Shown one piece after another: positions 35,904-47,655 of a stretch of DNA of 64,000 nucleotides. Below the pieces are notes generated by a model that saw nothing but the letters and a program-made list of their open reading frames with translations, searched no databases and was not told the origin of the DNA. The stretch's first letter is position 1; each line of letters begins with the position of its first letter. The stretch is from Homalodisca vitripennis. Lineage: Eukaryota; Arthropoda; Insecta; Hemiptera; Cicadellidae. The translations under genes were made by a program, and so were the position numbers. The DNA lies in the NCBI RefSeq assembly GCF_021130785.1, contig NW_025777461.1, positions 1 through 64,000 on the forward strand. The letters are read 5' to 3'.

Positions 35904-37694
35904 ACAACCAGTTGTTATTGAGTGTTATGTTTCTGATAATGAAAGTGACAATTCATTCAATAGTAAATATGGCTTGCAGTAGAATTTCAATATTCACCAT
36001 TTTTTAACAACCCCCCTCCAATTATTATTTTTAGTTTTAGGAATTAGGACCATAATAATTTTCTCTAAGCTAGGTTGTCAATAAATAATATAAACAAATC
36101 ATCTGCTTTCCAAAAACTTATCTGGACAGCTGGTCCACATTTCCAGGCCAAACAGCAGTGTCAGTAAGGAACCTTACTACATCTATAATAAGCTTGAAAA
36201 GTCTCAAGTGTCTGCTGCAAGATTGCAGCACTTATCAGATATAACAACAGAGAGCTGTTACTGGTAACGTGCATTACTGTCCGGACAGTGGCCTGCTGTG
36301 AACAGTGAACTGCAGTGAATGTGTTAAATAACTTAGAAATATATACCTTTTCTTGCTAAGCATAATGTAGAAATATTGAACACTTATATCTTTAAAAAAG
36401 AGTTTAAAGATCTCTTGAGTATCCTACAATAAAACATGTGTTTTAAACTGTGAATAAAATGCCATTTAACACTTTCAGAGCCATCATCCAGGTACCTGGA
36501 CGTTATAAGAACATACATACAGTTTCAACTAATGTTTTAAAAAAAAATTTCAAATATAAGGTTTTGAATTTTTAAACGTATTTACAGTAATATTAATTTA
36601 CATTAAAAATAAATGTTGTTTCTGATAAATATGTTATATACTGTACAAAACACAGCTGATCAATCAGCAGTGATGAGAGCCATCAATTTGGCTGGGCACT
36701 CAATTTTTATTTTTAGAAATAACTTGTTAAAAATTGGTGGATATCAGTGGTTTTTACTTGTTTTCATATTTTAGGTTAACATAATATTTTGCAAAAAAAA
36801 TATTTTAAGAAAATTTATCAATAAATAACAATGTTACATTTTTAAGTATGAACATTTGTTATTAATCACTATATGTGAATTGCTATAAAATTACAGGTTT
36901 TTTTTACCTCCTAAGTGTCACAACTACATTAGGAATATAACTGCATGTACTTCAATGTTTCCATCGCAACATGGCATACTTAAAACTCTGGAGTGATTCT
37001 GCTTTATATTTTAATTGTTACTAAAACTAATCTACTGAATTCAAACAGAAAATCATGTTTATTTCGAGTGTGTTAAACTGTTTAAAGGATATGTCAAACA
37101 TAACCATATGACACATAATGTGTCTATGGCGGAAAGGGTTGATTCAGACCCTGTACTAAGACGAAAATGAATTGGACCTAAATTTAACATTCACATAACC
37201 ATACTCCTGTTACTGACCTGTGCAAGGCTCTTATCGAACAGAATTGGGAGAGAGTACAGTACAAGATTAACCATGCTGATAAAAAGTACTTGAGGATAGG
37301 CTTTGAAACTTTGATAGCTCTATTTCAGAGTCTAAGTCGAACATCTTACATGTGATTTGGTCATTGGCTTTTACCAATACCCATTATAACTCTTTAATAT
37401 TACATTGGTTGAAAAACATTTTTTTAAATTTTTAACTTTTAAGGGCTGTCATGAAACTTTACACGATTTAAAAAACTCAAACTACTATAAAAATGTTTAA
37501 GTAATGTAAGTTTTAACTCTTTCAAGTCTATTTATTTGCATATTCCATTCTATAGAAAATGTGAATATAAATTATGCAAGAAGTAGGATAAATAGTATAA
37601 TATAAAATTTCTCCTATTGTATTTTTTGTGCTTTTGATTATTACAATTGCAAATGAATATATGATATAATACTATCTACTTTTAAAGAAAGGTA

Positions 37695-37697
<3 letters not shown>
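35904..37697. other. AT-rich sequence, nothing recognised
   Basis: No coding or RNA feature could be identified up to the (TA)n tract. Confidence 0.5.
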
Positions 37698-37737
<40 letters not shown>

Positions 37738-37775
37738 TATATATATATATATATATGATTTTTTATATATATATA
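37698..37775. repeat. (TA)n tract, left of mariner
   Basis: A long AT-alternating tract is interrupted by short variants and continues at 40152-40197 on the other side of the mariner-like element. The element therefore inserted into a single TA-rich microsatellite. Confidence 0.93.
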
Positions 37776-40151
37776 CAGGGTGTATATTATGTCTGGAAAC
37801 ACCCAAATATATCCTTTAATAATTTAAATATAAATTTGAAACCTCTTACAATCGTGATAGAGATTGGGCATCTACTTTTTGGAACAATGTTTTGTTATGT
37901 CACACCAACGGGGGACGTCCTGCCGAGGGTATCGTGAATATTCTTAATGGAAGCCTATACCTTGTGATACATAATTTTAAAGGTAATAGCTTACTGAATT
38001 GAATGCCACAAACCGCATCTCAAAGGAATTATTCTATCAGAAAATAGAGCATTTTTAGTATTGAAAATTTACTGATGTTCAACAATGTAATTTTAACATG
38101 GTTCTTGCCACAAAAATGTGTTACACTAATTTTTTAGCATTTTTTAAATGTTCAATTAAAATAAAATAAACAATTTATTTTTAAGCTGGTTTCATTAGTA
38201 CAAATTTACCAGTTTTTATTACAATGAATAAAACTTATGAGTCACTTTCTCTGATTACTTATGAATCTGTACTTGGTGTTTTCCAGTCAGCAGGAAGGTT
38301 TAAAGAGACAAAGGTCACTAGCCTATGAGAAACATTATTGTGTTATTAATCATCTGGTCTACAGGTTTCAGTTTGTTGAGCATGGAGCTTTCACTAGACA
38401 GGTCTAAGCTTGGGAATTACAAATGGACAAAGGTCATATCATTCCTGTCGAGTTAATCAGTGTCTCTGAAGCATTGCTGTCAACAAGTTATCTAATTACA
38501 GTAGTTCAGTTTTTATTTGGCATTTTAATGGAATTGTCTGAAAGAGAACGAATTACTCTGTTGATGATGCGAGGATATGGCGATCGTCAAAGATCTTATC
38601 GGGAAGTTTGTAATTTGTTTAATGACACTTTCCCAGAAAGGAATCCCATAAGTGTTTCAACAATATCAAAAACTATTGAGCGTTTTGAAATGACAGGGAG
38701 TGTACGTAATCGGCCAAAGTCGGGTAGGATACAATCTGCAACAGATGAAGAACATGCACTAGATGTTTTGCAAACATTTATTGAAGACCCACATACATCG
38801 CTCAGAAAAGCTGCACAGCAACATGATATGCACCCTATGTCTGTGAGTAAGATTTTGAAAATTAATAAATACAAAACCGTTTAAAGTTCATTTAGTCCAA
38901 CAGTTAAGTGAGGATGATTACGACAGAAGAGTTGAGTTTTGTGAACTTGTGATGCGCAAATGTGATAACAATAAAGATTTTCTGACCAACATACTATTTT
39001 TCTGATGAGGCAACTTTTTTCCTAAATGGCAATGTTAACAGGCACAATTGCCGTTACTGGGCTAGTGAAAACCCACATTGGATTACTGAGTCCCATTCAC
39101 AGCAACCACAAAAACTGAACGTATGGTGTGGAATTTTAGGTAACAAAATTGTTGGACCCTTTTTCATCAATGGAAATTTAAATGCCGAACTTTACTACAA
39201 TATGCTCCAAAATGAAATAATCCCAGCTATTCAAATTGCATCAGGAGAATACTTTGATAATGTATGGTTTCAGCAGGATGGTGCTCCACCCCATTATGGG
39301 AGACAGGTAAGAGAGTATTTGGATTTAAGGTTTTCCTCATAAATGGATTGGCCGAAGAGGAGAAATCGAATGGCCTCCAAGATCTCCGGATTTGTCACCA
39401 ATCGATTATTTCCTATGGGGTCATTTAAAATCCAATGTTTATAGAAGAAAGCCTCATAATTTGGAAGACCTAAGAAACAGGATTATAGAGGAGATTGCTT
39501 TGATAACTGAAGAAATGTTAGGCAACTCTGTCGAATCATTTTACACAAGATTGGCTCATTGTCAAACCGTAGAAGGAACACAGTTCGAACAATTGCTTTG
39601 ACACCAAATGCAGGTAAAACGTTTGTTGTAAGACTTTTCTAACAGCATACATTATTTTTTATTTGTAATAAGAAATCAATAACATAAGTATTTCCATAAT
39701 TGTACTGTAATAAAAACTGGCAAATTTGTGCTAATAGAACCAGCTTAAAATGAAATTTTTGTTTTATTTAATTGAACATTTAAAAAAATGCTAAAAAATT
39801 AGTGTAACACATTTTGTGGCAAGAACCATGTTAAAATTACATTGTTGAACATCAGTAAATTTTCAATACTAAAAATGCTCTATTTTCTGATAGAATAATT
39901 CCTTTGAGATGCGGTTTGTGGCATTCAATTCAGCAAGCTATTACCTTTAAAATTATGTATCACAAGGTATAGGCTTCCATTAAGAATATTCACGATACCC
40001 TCGGCAGGACGTCCCCCGTTGGTGTGACATAACAAAACATTGTTCCAAAAAGTAGATGCCCAATCTCTATCACGATTGTAAGAGGTTTCAAATTTATATT
40101 TAAATTATTAAAGGATATATTTGGGTGTTTCCAGACATAATATACACCCTG
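37776..40151 (+). mobile_element. DD41D mariner-like element with long TIRs
   Basis: Both ends begin CAGGGTGTATATTATGTC and are flanked by TA. The inverted repeats are near-identical for about 450 bp (37776-38224 and 39705-40151). This is very long for a mariner. The single gene is a DD41D-type transposase. The repeats still match almost perfectly, so the insertion is young despite three frame breaks in the gene. The right end lies 340 bp beyond the stop codon of the NUDT6-like gene. Confidence 0.95.
38528..39601 (+). pseudogene. DD41D mariner-like transposase
   Basis: The N-terminal helix-turn-helix region (ERERITLLMMRGYGDRQ; FERNPIS-type segment; RFEMTGSV) binds the TIRs. The catalytic triad is FSDEATFF, WFQQDGAPPHYGR and RSPDLSPIDYFLWG. 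There are 41 residues between the second and third Asp, giving DD41D, as in the rosa group of insects. Three breaks separate otherwise complete homology: an A-run at 38873, a T-run at 38997 and a T-run at 39331. Each is explained by one extra base. The start at 38528 is the first Met adjoining the conserved region. An upstream Met at 38423 is possible. Confidence 0.9.
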
Positions 40152-40197
40152 TATATATATGATTTTATATATATATATATAATATATATATATATAA
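40152..40197. repeat. (TA)n tract, right of mariner
   Basis: Continuation of the TA-rich microsatellite split by the mariner insertion. Confidence 0.9.
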
Positions 40198-40491
40198 TTA
40201 AAAATATCAAAATAATTTTAAAAGATTCATTCAGTTAATTCTTGCAAAGATGTGACCTATGCCTTTCAAAATGTTTCCATAGCTGCTGTAGCAGTTATCA
40301 TGAACAAAAAAAGTTTTCTTATTTACGAACATGAAAAGCAAAGACATTTAAAGAGGATTATTTGTTGAAAAGCAAGAATCTATAAAATAATTCCTAAAGA
40401 AAAAGTTACCATCAATATTCCAACACTAAACTCCCAACGAAATTCTCCTTTTAGATTAAATGCTGCCACCATTCCAACTGCCTGAATTCCT

Positions 40492-40656
40492 TCACTCTGA
40501 GTGCTCCAGGCAATACAATGTCTGAGGTGCCTTGGTGATCGGATGATTGGTTTTCGTGCCGTTGATAACAATCCCATTCTCTTTACTGAAGAGGTACTTG
40601 CGGAGGAACAACCGATTGTTTTCATGTACCTTCGGGTGTTTCAGGTACGTATCCAT
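40492..40656 (-). CDS. NUDT6: NUDT6-like gene, coding exon 5 (last)
   Basis: This exon encodes the C-terminus of the Nudix hydrolase: KHPKVHENNRLFLRKYLF and on to a TGA at 40494-40492. It contains 54 codons plus stop. The acceptor is TTTTTTCTAG at 40657-40666, with a good pyrimidine tract. Phase 0 joins exon 4 (QWME) to MDTYLKHP, which keeps the family alignment (a WM..YL.HP..H..NR.F..KYL pattern). No AATAAA or ATTAAA is visible between the stop and the mariner TIR 340 bp downstream, so the native polyadenylation site may be lost, displaced or non-canonical. Confidence 0.85.
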   Translation of the reverse strand: MDTYLKHPKVHENNRLFLRKYLFSKENGIVINGTKTNHPITKAPQTLYCLEHSE

Positions 40657-41039
40657 CTAGAAAAAATATGTTACTTTAAGCCTTTATTGGTTATAAATTA
40701 TGTCAGTCATTCAGAGATATTAGTAATGTCCATAGGAAACAGGCAACATTACTATAGATTGGGAATATAAAAAAAATATCACTATATATTTGTTTTAATA
40801 CTTTGACAAGAAGCTGAACTTCCTCTAATACATGATTTGCTACCAAGATTTGTGTAAGCTTTACTCAGATGGAAATTCCAAAGTACTTGTACTAATTGGA
40901 CTTTTTTTATAGTTATTTTGAGCGAAAATATTTGAGGTAAAATTAGTTCAAGATTTTTACATGGTGCAGGTCATTTAGTAACGTTAGTAAAAAAGTACTA
41001 AACATTTTTTTAGTTACTGTTGAAATACATCTTCTCAGA

Positions 41040-41171
41040 TCTGTATATATATATATTGTGAAACAAGGAAAACTCAACATTGATGTTGGAAATATAATTC
41101 AAACAAACCAGTAGTGCTCCTACACGTGCAATGCCTATAAAATTGTGTGCAAAGCAGCAGGTAACTGCTAT
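41040..41171 (+). mobile_element. 132-bp mini-Helitron
   Basis: The element starts TC after an A, with TCTGTATATATATATATTG. It ends GCAAAGCAGCAGGTAACTGC then TAT, a decayed CTAG terminus. Its interior aligns with the last 120 bp of the sequence ending at 47655 (shared CAACATTGA.GT.GGAAAT and TAACTGCTA). It lies inside the last intron of the NUDT6-like gene. Confidence 0.6.
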
Positions 41172-41964
41172 CAGTGGAGATATAAAAGACAAAGTAGTCT
41201 AACTTCTATACATTTAAAGACTGTTATGTAAACTACCTTTGTTGTCTTTTGTTAGAAGTGTGCTTCTCAGAGCTATGTATGTGTATACTGAACAAATGTC
41301 TGAACTGGTCTGATAAACAATTAAGAAACTTACAAAACCAAAATATACGAGTACAACAATGGAAATGTTCTAACTGTAAAATCAACCTTAACTAATCTCT
41401 TAAAAAACCATAGCTATCTTTCAACCTCATAACACTTTTGATTTAACTTGGAAACATGCAAAAGAATCAAGATAATATGGAAAGTATCCTTAATTCACTT
41501 TTGTAGCAACGCTGGACTAAAAACTCTGAAGACAAATATGATATGCCAATTTTTAAAACAAGTATATTCAACTCTCACACAAACATAAGCTCTTCAAGCT
41601 ATCAGAAAAAGAATGTCTTCAATGTCTCTCTACAAATAGCAAAGAGTAAACAAAGCAAAAGGAAACCAGCCTTATGACAACCAAGCTGCAAAGTACATTA
41701 ACAGGGGTTACCAGCCAACAGAGGCAGATAAAACCAGCCAGATAATTAGACAAACTTCTTTTTTAGAAGTAAGCGACAAGAGGGAACAGGCGAAAATGAC
41801 ATATAAGGCATATCCCTCCACAGTTTTTTACAATCAAAACTTTCTACTTCAGCAAAAAGCAACACAGTGAAAAGGTATTATCAATACAATAAACTTTCTA
41901 TGCAGAATATCTTGGGTGAAATAACACCCACCAAATACTCAACTGGGAAAAAATCTCCCTCAAA

Positions 41965-42690
41965 CCAAGCTCCAATTCTCCATACTACAACGAAACATGC
42001 AGGAAATGAGCAATAACATTGACAGGCTCAATCATATTTTACAGGAAACAAAACCACATGTTACTATCTTAAGTGAACATAAGCTCAAGACACATTTAGA
42101 AAACACCAGGCTTGAGAAATACTGCTTGAAATAAATTTTTGGCGTGAAATCCACAAAAAGGGAGGTGTGGATGTTTATGTTAAGAAAGAGCATGAGGCTT
42201 CTAATCAAGAGATACCCATTAAAAGTAATAGAGAACTAATCCTAGAAATGGGTATGGCTAAAATAATGTCCAGGAAAAAATAATTGTATGTCCTTGGCGT
42301 ACACAGGACACCAGGAGGACACTTGGAGGAGGTTTTAAATTTTATATCGGAAGCACTAGAAGAAACAAAGGCAGAAAACCATCTAATTCTTCTAATGAGA
42401 CATACATTTTGATGGCCTGAAGAAAGACAGGAATAGTCAAATGTTTAACACCTTAAGCAGCCACAACATCATAAGACATCCTCTTCCTCCAATCTTAGTC
42501 AAATCCACATCTGCAACATCCAAAGACTTTATTTGCACAAACCTAGACCGAGACCTTGTTAAATCAACTATAATTCATACTGGAATATGTGATCACACCG
42601 CTCAATTCTGTAAAGTTAAATATACACAAAGTAAACCAAACCAAAACATAAAAAATACAGAAAGTTCAACCAATAAAATCTAAATCTGCT
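41965..42690 (+). pseudogene. Decayed LINE-C, endonuclease part
   Basis: Scattered frames give RNMQEMSNNIDRLNHILQET, HVTILSEHKLK (catalytic Glu region), KGGVDVYVKK and LGVHRTPGGHLEEVL, recognisable APE-type endonuclease blocks. Many stops show an old insertion. It belongs with the RT at 42.9-44.6 kb and the C-terminal end at 47.18-47.40 kb. The upstream limit of the element is unclear. Confidence 0.75.
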
Positions 42691-44615
42691 TAAGGATTAA
42701 TTGAAAAAAGAAGTACACATAGTCGACTCACCAGAAACAGTCTACAAACATTTATCAACCATACTTATGATTATGAACAACACATGCCCAAAGAAAAATG
42801 TTAGCAATGAAGAAACAAAACATTTAAGGGACAAATATACTCGTATATATAATGCCTCCCTAGGTATGAACTGGCTGGAGAAGAAGCAGATAAAGCTGAA
42901 ATGAGCAAAGCCAAGAAAGACTACAACATGAAACTCAGGCGTAAATTGTCTGTAGATCATATAGCAAAAAAGCCGACAATAAGTCTAAAGCCCTGTGGAA
43001 ATTTATTAACAGTGAAAGGAAAAGTCATAACCAAGAGCTAGCTCAACAAGAACAGGTATTGTCCACATAAAATGTCCAAACCATTTAAACCATTACTTTA
43101 CTAACATAGTAGAAAATACTCTTAACTCACAACCAAACTCTCAAAACTATTTGCACGACACCTGACTGTCTCAATCCATGACTTAACACAACTACCTCTC
43201 ACTAACAAACCAGAAATTAAGGCCATAACAGAAAGCATTAAACCCAAAACCTCGATGAAATTTCAGCAAAACTACTAAAACACCGTAACAAAGCTTTAAT
43301 ACCACCTCTAGTTAGTAAAACTAATCTATTCCTAAGCCAAGGACATTTCCTTTCAGACCAAAAAACAAAGCAAAGTTTAGCCCAAGCTAAAAGGTTCACC
43401 TCATACTGAGGCAGGCAACTATAGACCAATATTATTAATTTCTACATTTGCCAATGTGATTGAAAGAGTAATCTTGAAAAGACACATGAAACACTGCCAA
43501 TTCCACAAAATCCTGAGAGAAGACCAACATGGCTTTTTCAAAGGAAAGTCAACAACATCAGCCATGATCAAACTGGTTAAGAATTAATCATAGATGCCTT
43601 GGAGGAGGAAAATATGGTTGCTGTTATGATGTTGGATTTCAGTAAATCCTTTGATTGTTTTCAAACAGCTTGGAGTTAAGGCTTCGGACAGGCTTGGTTG
43701 AAGAGTTGTATAGAAGGAAGAAGTCACAGTGTTGAGATACAAAACACACAAAATGGTATAAACCAAGTAACAAGATCAAAGCCTCTTCTAATCAGCATGT
43801 GAGTACCACAGGGTTCTGTATTGCCAGTCCAGTTCATCCTCCTGACAATGTCCTTTGTACAACAATACCTACGCACACACGGCTACCCTGTGTATGTTGA
43901 TGACACAACACTGTTGGTGTCTGAATCATCCTCAAACAACCTGTCAAACTCATACATTGGACTGAACATGGCTTACCAGTATTGTATTGAAAATGATTTT
44001 TGTAGTTATCACTGATAAGACAAAACAGCTTGCTTTTGGAAGAATAAATGTTGAAAATCCTACGCTTTCAGATTTAAAATTTGAAACTCATGCTAAGTTT
44101 TTGGAATGATAGTTTACAACAACTTACAACCATTTTAAGTTGTTGTCCACAAAACTCAAGACACAAGACTCTCAATATGATTATTCCATAATAATCATAT
44201 TGAGAGTCTTCCCAAGAAACTAAGTTCATGCCTGTACGTTTAAAAAAGAATCAAGCATATTAGTGATGAAGCCACAACTAAAGTTGCCTACCACGCTCTG
44301 TTTGAGTTGCACATGAGATTCGGCCTCATAGTTTGGGGAGGGACCACAACAAGAAACCTCGATAGAATTGCTGATTCAGAAAAAAAGCCATCATGATAGT
44401 GCCAGAACTGGGTCCTAGAGAGAGCTGCAACATTTTTTTCTCCAGCCAAAATAGATTTTAACAATAGTTGGCTTATACATCCGAGAAGTTATCATGCATG
44501 TTGACAAGGAACATCTACGAGGCAACAACTTCCAAAGACATAACACTCACCATGCTTTAAATTTCCACCTGCCATTAGACCACATCACACAGTTTGAAAA
44601 TAAACAATTGTATCG
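42691..44615 (+). pseudogene. Decayed LINE-C, reverse transcriptase part
   Basis: RT blocks include NYRPILLISTFANVIERVIL, DQHGFFKGKSTTSAMIKLV, a DFSKSFDC block, a degraded PQGSVLPVQF and YPVYVDDTTLLVSE (YVDD active site). Downstream KVAYHALFELHMRFGLIVWG matches LINE thumb and C-terminal regions. Every block is separated by stops. The element is cut at 44617 by the Tc1/mariner insertion and resumes at 47182. A perfect 46-bp palindrome disrupts it at 44165-44210. Confidence 0.82.
44165..44210. repeat. Perfect 21-bp-arm palindrome
   Basis: Two exact 21-nt arms flank a CCAT loop. The right arm is native LINE-C sequence (HIESLPK in frame). The left arm is its inverted copy. Confidence 0.95.
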
Positions 44616-44617
44616 TA

Positions 44618-47179
44618 CAGATGAAATAATTAGTCTGGGCGCACGGCTCTGGCACTACTAGCCGTTCAACTAAGGTTCGGCTCGCTCGAGGTTCTATTTC
44701 GCTGTCACGCGCAACATTTTACAAAACTCATTCCATTCAACACATGAAATGAGCATTTTGCCATTACTTTATCGTAATAAAAGTTATATCAAATTAAAGA
44801 ACACATTCTTGTCTTTCCAACCAATACGTATAAAAAATGTCAATTCTAAAATAATAATGTCTAAATTAGTAAAAAATTAGTAAGTACAGTTTTAGTTTGG
44901 TTAATTTTATGACATGAAATTTGTGCTCTGCGAGGAAGTTTTTTATTATCCGGTCAGTATCAAACTTCCCATGGAAAAGTTTTAGAAAATCGATTAAACT
45001 GCATTTTTTATCTAAAAAACTTTTTTCTACGACCCCTTATTCCGGGGGAAATTAAGCGTTATCTTAATATTTATAAACACTCGGCACGCGAGCTTCTCCC
45101 AGTCTCAGTACGGTCTTCTGTTCTTTTAGCGTTAAAGCAATGACATTTTGGCTTACCTATAAACCTCACCTAATATATTTTCTAGGATAAAATACGGATA
45201 AAAGTTCAGTTTTAACATTTTAAATCTTAAACTGTCTTTAAATGGCTTTAAATATAAAGCTAGATCCTTACATAATAGAATAGAACAGAACAGTGTTGTA
45301 TTCAACATTCTCCACAGTTTTTTAATGACAGAAGTAATTTAAAACATGTTAATAAATAATAATAAAATATGTACAAAGTTAATACATACGCTTCAATCCA
45401 AATCTTCAATGCCGCTCAAATCACCCAAGTCTTCAATGCCGCTCAAGTCATCTGGCGCGTTTTCACTGCTTTCACTGTCACTGCTGCCGAGTGAAATGAT
45501 CATTGATTCCACGAGATTTGGGGCTCAGCTGAAGCATAATCATTTTCAATTTTTTTCACGTGTTCACACTTTCTGGCCCATTCTTCTGCACCTATAAGTG
45601 AAAACTTTTCTTCCGCTAAAGACTTAATACTTGAAAAAACTGCACTGAATATTTCTACCGGCTACGTAGTTTTTCACTTCAGCCCAAATAAGTTCAATAG
45701 GGTTTAAGTCCGGGTGGTATGGTGGGAGCCGAAGCACAACATGTCCTCAACTGCTGGTCAATAGTTCATCAAGCTCATACCTAACAAATCTCGGTTTATT
45801 TAAGGGAATAACCCTGTACAGCTCCGGGACTAGCAAATCATCCGAAAAAGGTATTTGATATTTGGAAAGCCAATCTTTCATCAATTGTTTCTTACTTTTT
45901 GAAGTAGGTGCTTTGTCTTTTTGTGCATTGTGATAGGGGGCATTATCAACAACAATAAATGATCTTGGTGGTATGTTAGGCAGAAGTTTTTCTCTCATCC
46001 ATTTCAACATTGATTCCGTATTCACGTTATCGTGGTAATCACCCGAATGACTCGATGCCTTCCACATTGTCAATGCATTGGGAACAAAACCAGCTTCACT
46101 TCCTGCGTGTATCATGATCAACCGTTCCCCTTTCGAAATGGGAACACGCATTCCTTTAGTTGATTCGTCAGACCACGATGAACTTAACACATGACTTGTC
46201 AGTATATAAGACTCGTCTAAGTATATAATTGGACGTCCTTCATCTCTGTAACGTTTGAGTGCTCTTAAATACGAAATTCTTTTTTCTCTTATTTCATTAG
46301 TCTCGATCAAAAGCTTGCGGTTATTTTGTGTCCTTCTCCATCGAAAACCAAGTTCTTTAAGAATGTTGTTCAGGCTTGATTTTGATCCTTTAAAGTCGAT
46401 CCGCTGTTTTCAATTCTTCATGTAACAAAGATACAGTTGGTAGCTTGTTTTTTAGAAGATGGAACTCGTACACAACTCGCCTTATCAGAGCTTTGTCAAA
46501 GTCATCCAATCCTGTAATAGGCTTTTTACGATTCCTTTTCAATTTGTTTGGGGTGAGAAAGCTACTTTCACCATTGTCATTATTAACGGTTAAATCTTTA
46601 AGCTCTTTATTAATTCTTAAGATTTCAAGTTCTAAGACGCCTGTAGCTACTGCTGTTCGGACACGGGCCTTTGCCAAGGGAATACTTAAAGTTTTTTTCA
46701 TCAGCCTCCTTTTTCATGAATGTATATACATTACTGACAATTTCACGACTTTGACTGTGCAAAACTCTACCCTTCAGTTTTGATTTCACGCGGTCACACA
46801 TATCGCTTATGAAATAAGCTTCTTACTAAAACAAAATAACACAATACAAAAACACTGAACGTAATAATTATTCACAGTTAACTGCACACAGTAAATACAC
46901 ACAGCTTAGAACAACTCACTGTTAATACTGAAATTTAACGATGCTCACTCTATGACAACAGATGTCACACTGGTATTATATTGTTTGGAGGGAAGGTTTG
47001 CTGGAGGGAAAGATGAGTCACAAGTCAGCCAAGCCCTTCCGGCTGGCCCGACCTTGAAGTCCGCCACCGTGGTGCAGGCGTGATGTTTTCAGGAATGAGC
47101 GATTCACACACCCCTCTTCCCCCCGCGCCATAGCCTACCACTGACCGGCCCCGCGCGCCCAGACATATTCTTCTATCTG
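44618..47179 (-). mobile_element. Tc1/mariner element, DD82E-type spacing
   Basis: TIRs begin CAGAT and share GTCTGGGCGC, with outer 30 bp about 75 percent alike. TA flanks both ends (44616-44617 and 47180-47181). Removing the element restores the reading of the LINE around SYMGQKLFN, which confirms the boundaries. It encodes one DDE transposase on the minus strand. Near the right end there is a short GC-rich stretch (47.05-47.17 kb). Confidence 0.88.
45393..46801 (-). pseudogene. DDE transposase, about DD82E
   Basis: The N-terminal HTH region has LDDFDKALIRRVVYEFHLL and KGSKSSLNNILKELGFRWRR. The catalytic Asp residues are in PIIYLDESYILT (near 46.22 kb) and SFIVVDNAPYHNAQ (near 45.96 kb). 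The Glu is in YHPDLNPIELIWAEVK (near 45.70 kb). About 83 positions separate the second Asp and the Glu, far more than classical DD34E and close to the DD82E class, which I recall being named Sailor. The C-terminus ends in a duplicated DLSGIEDL acidic motif. Breaks: one extra A near 46692, a break near 46.39 kb, an in-frame TGA near 45.75 kb and a shift near 45.65 kb. Confidence 0.85.
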
Positions 47180-47181
47180 TA

Positions 47182-47400
47182 CATGGGCCAAAAGCTGTTT
47201 AACCTTCTATTAGAAGACATGAAGTCACTCCGAGAACAGAAGCTGAAAATTACCCTGACCAGATGGCTCATCAACAGACCATTCTACTCCGTGGATGAAT
47301 TCCTCGACTAGAGAATAAGACACAACCAACACAACTTGACCAATCTGTATAGAAATTTTGACGCTTGTAAATTTCAAAGATGTAATAAAGATTATTGACT
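47182..47400 (+). pseudogene. LINE-C C-terminus and 3' tail
   Basis: The first codons give YMGQKLFNLL, then REQKLKITLTRWLINRPFYS and VDEFLD with a stop at 47311. This is the end of the reverse transcriptase protein that was cut off at 44617. A short 3' UTR ends in AATAAAGATTATTGACTATT with a (TTGACTA)n tail, the element's 3' end. Confidence 0.85.
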
Positions 47401-47423
47401 ATTGACTATATAATACATATCGT

Positions 47424-47655
47424 ATGTATGTTCGTCATCGGGAAACAGATAAAATCAACTACACAACAAAAAATACTAAGACTGGAGTACATTACAATGG
47501 CCATAAATATGTAGTTGTTAACATATTTTCTTGGTTTTGGCAAGAAGGCAAATTCAACATTGAGGTCGGAAATCTAAATCACTCAATGCAGTATCTCAGT
47601 GCTCATACAGGTGTAAAACCTAAGAATTACATATGAAACCGTGGATAACTGCTAG
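47424..47655 (+). mobile_element. Helitron 3' part
   Basis: The sequence ends AAACCGTGGATAACTGCTAG followed by T, a canonical Helitron 3' end (CTAG at 47652-47655). A 70-codon open frame covers it but is not a recognised protein. Its final 120 bp is homologous to the mini-Helitron at 41040-41171. The 5' end is uncertain and may coincide with the LINE-C tail at about 47.4 kb. Confidence 0.6.

Noticed and set aside
44615..47182. 4-bp GTAC target duplication, which would suggest a Sola-type element
   Set aside because: TA alone explains the duplication if the TIRs start with C (CAGAT at both ends), and the transposase has the YLDES / DNAPYH / NPIE signature of Tc1/mariner.
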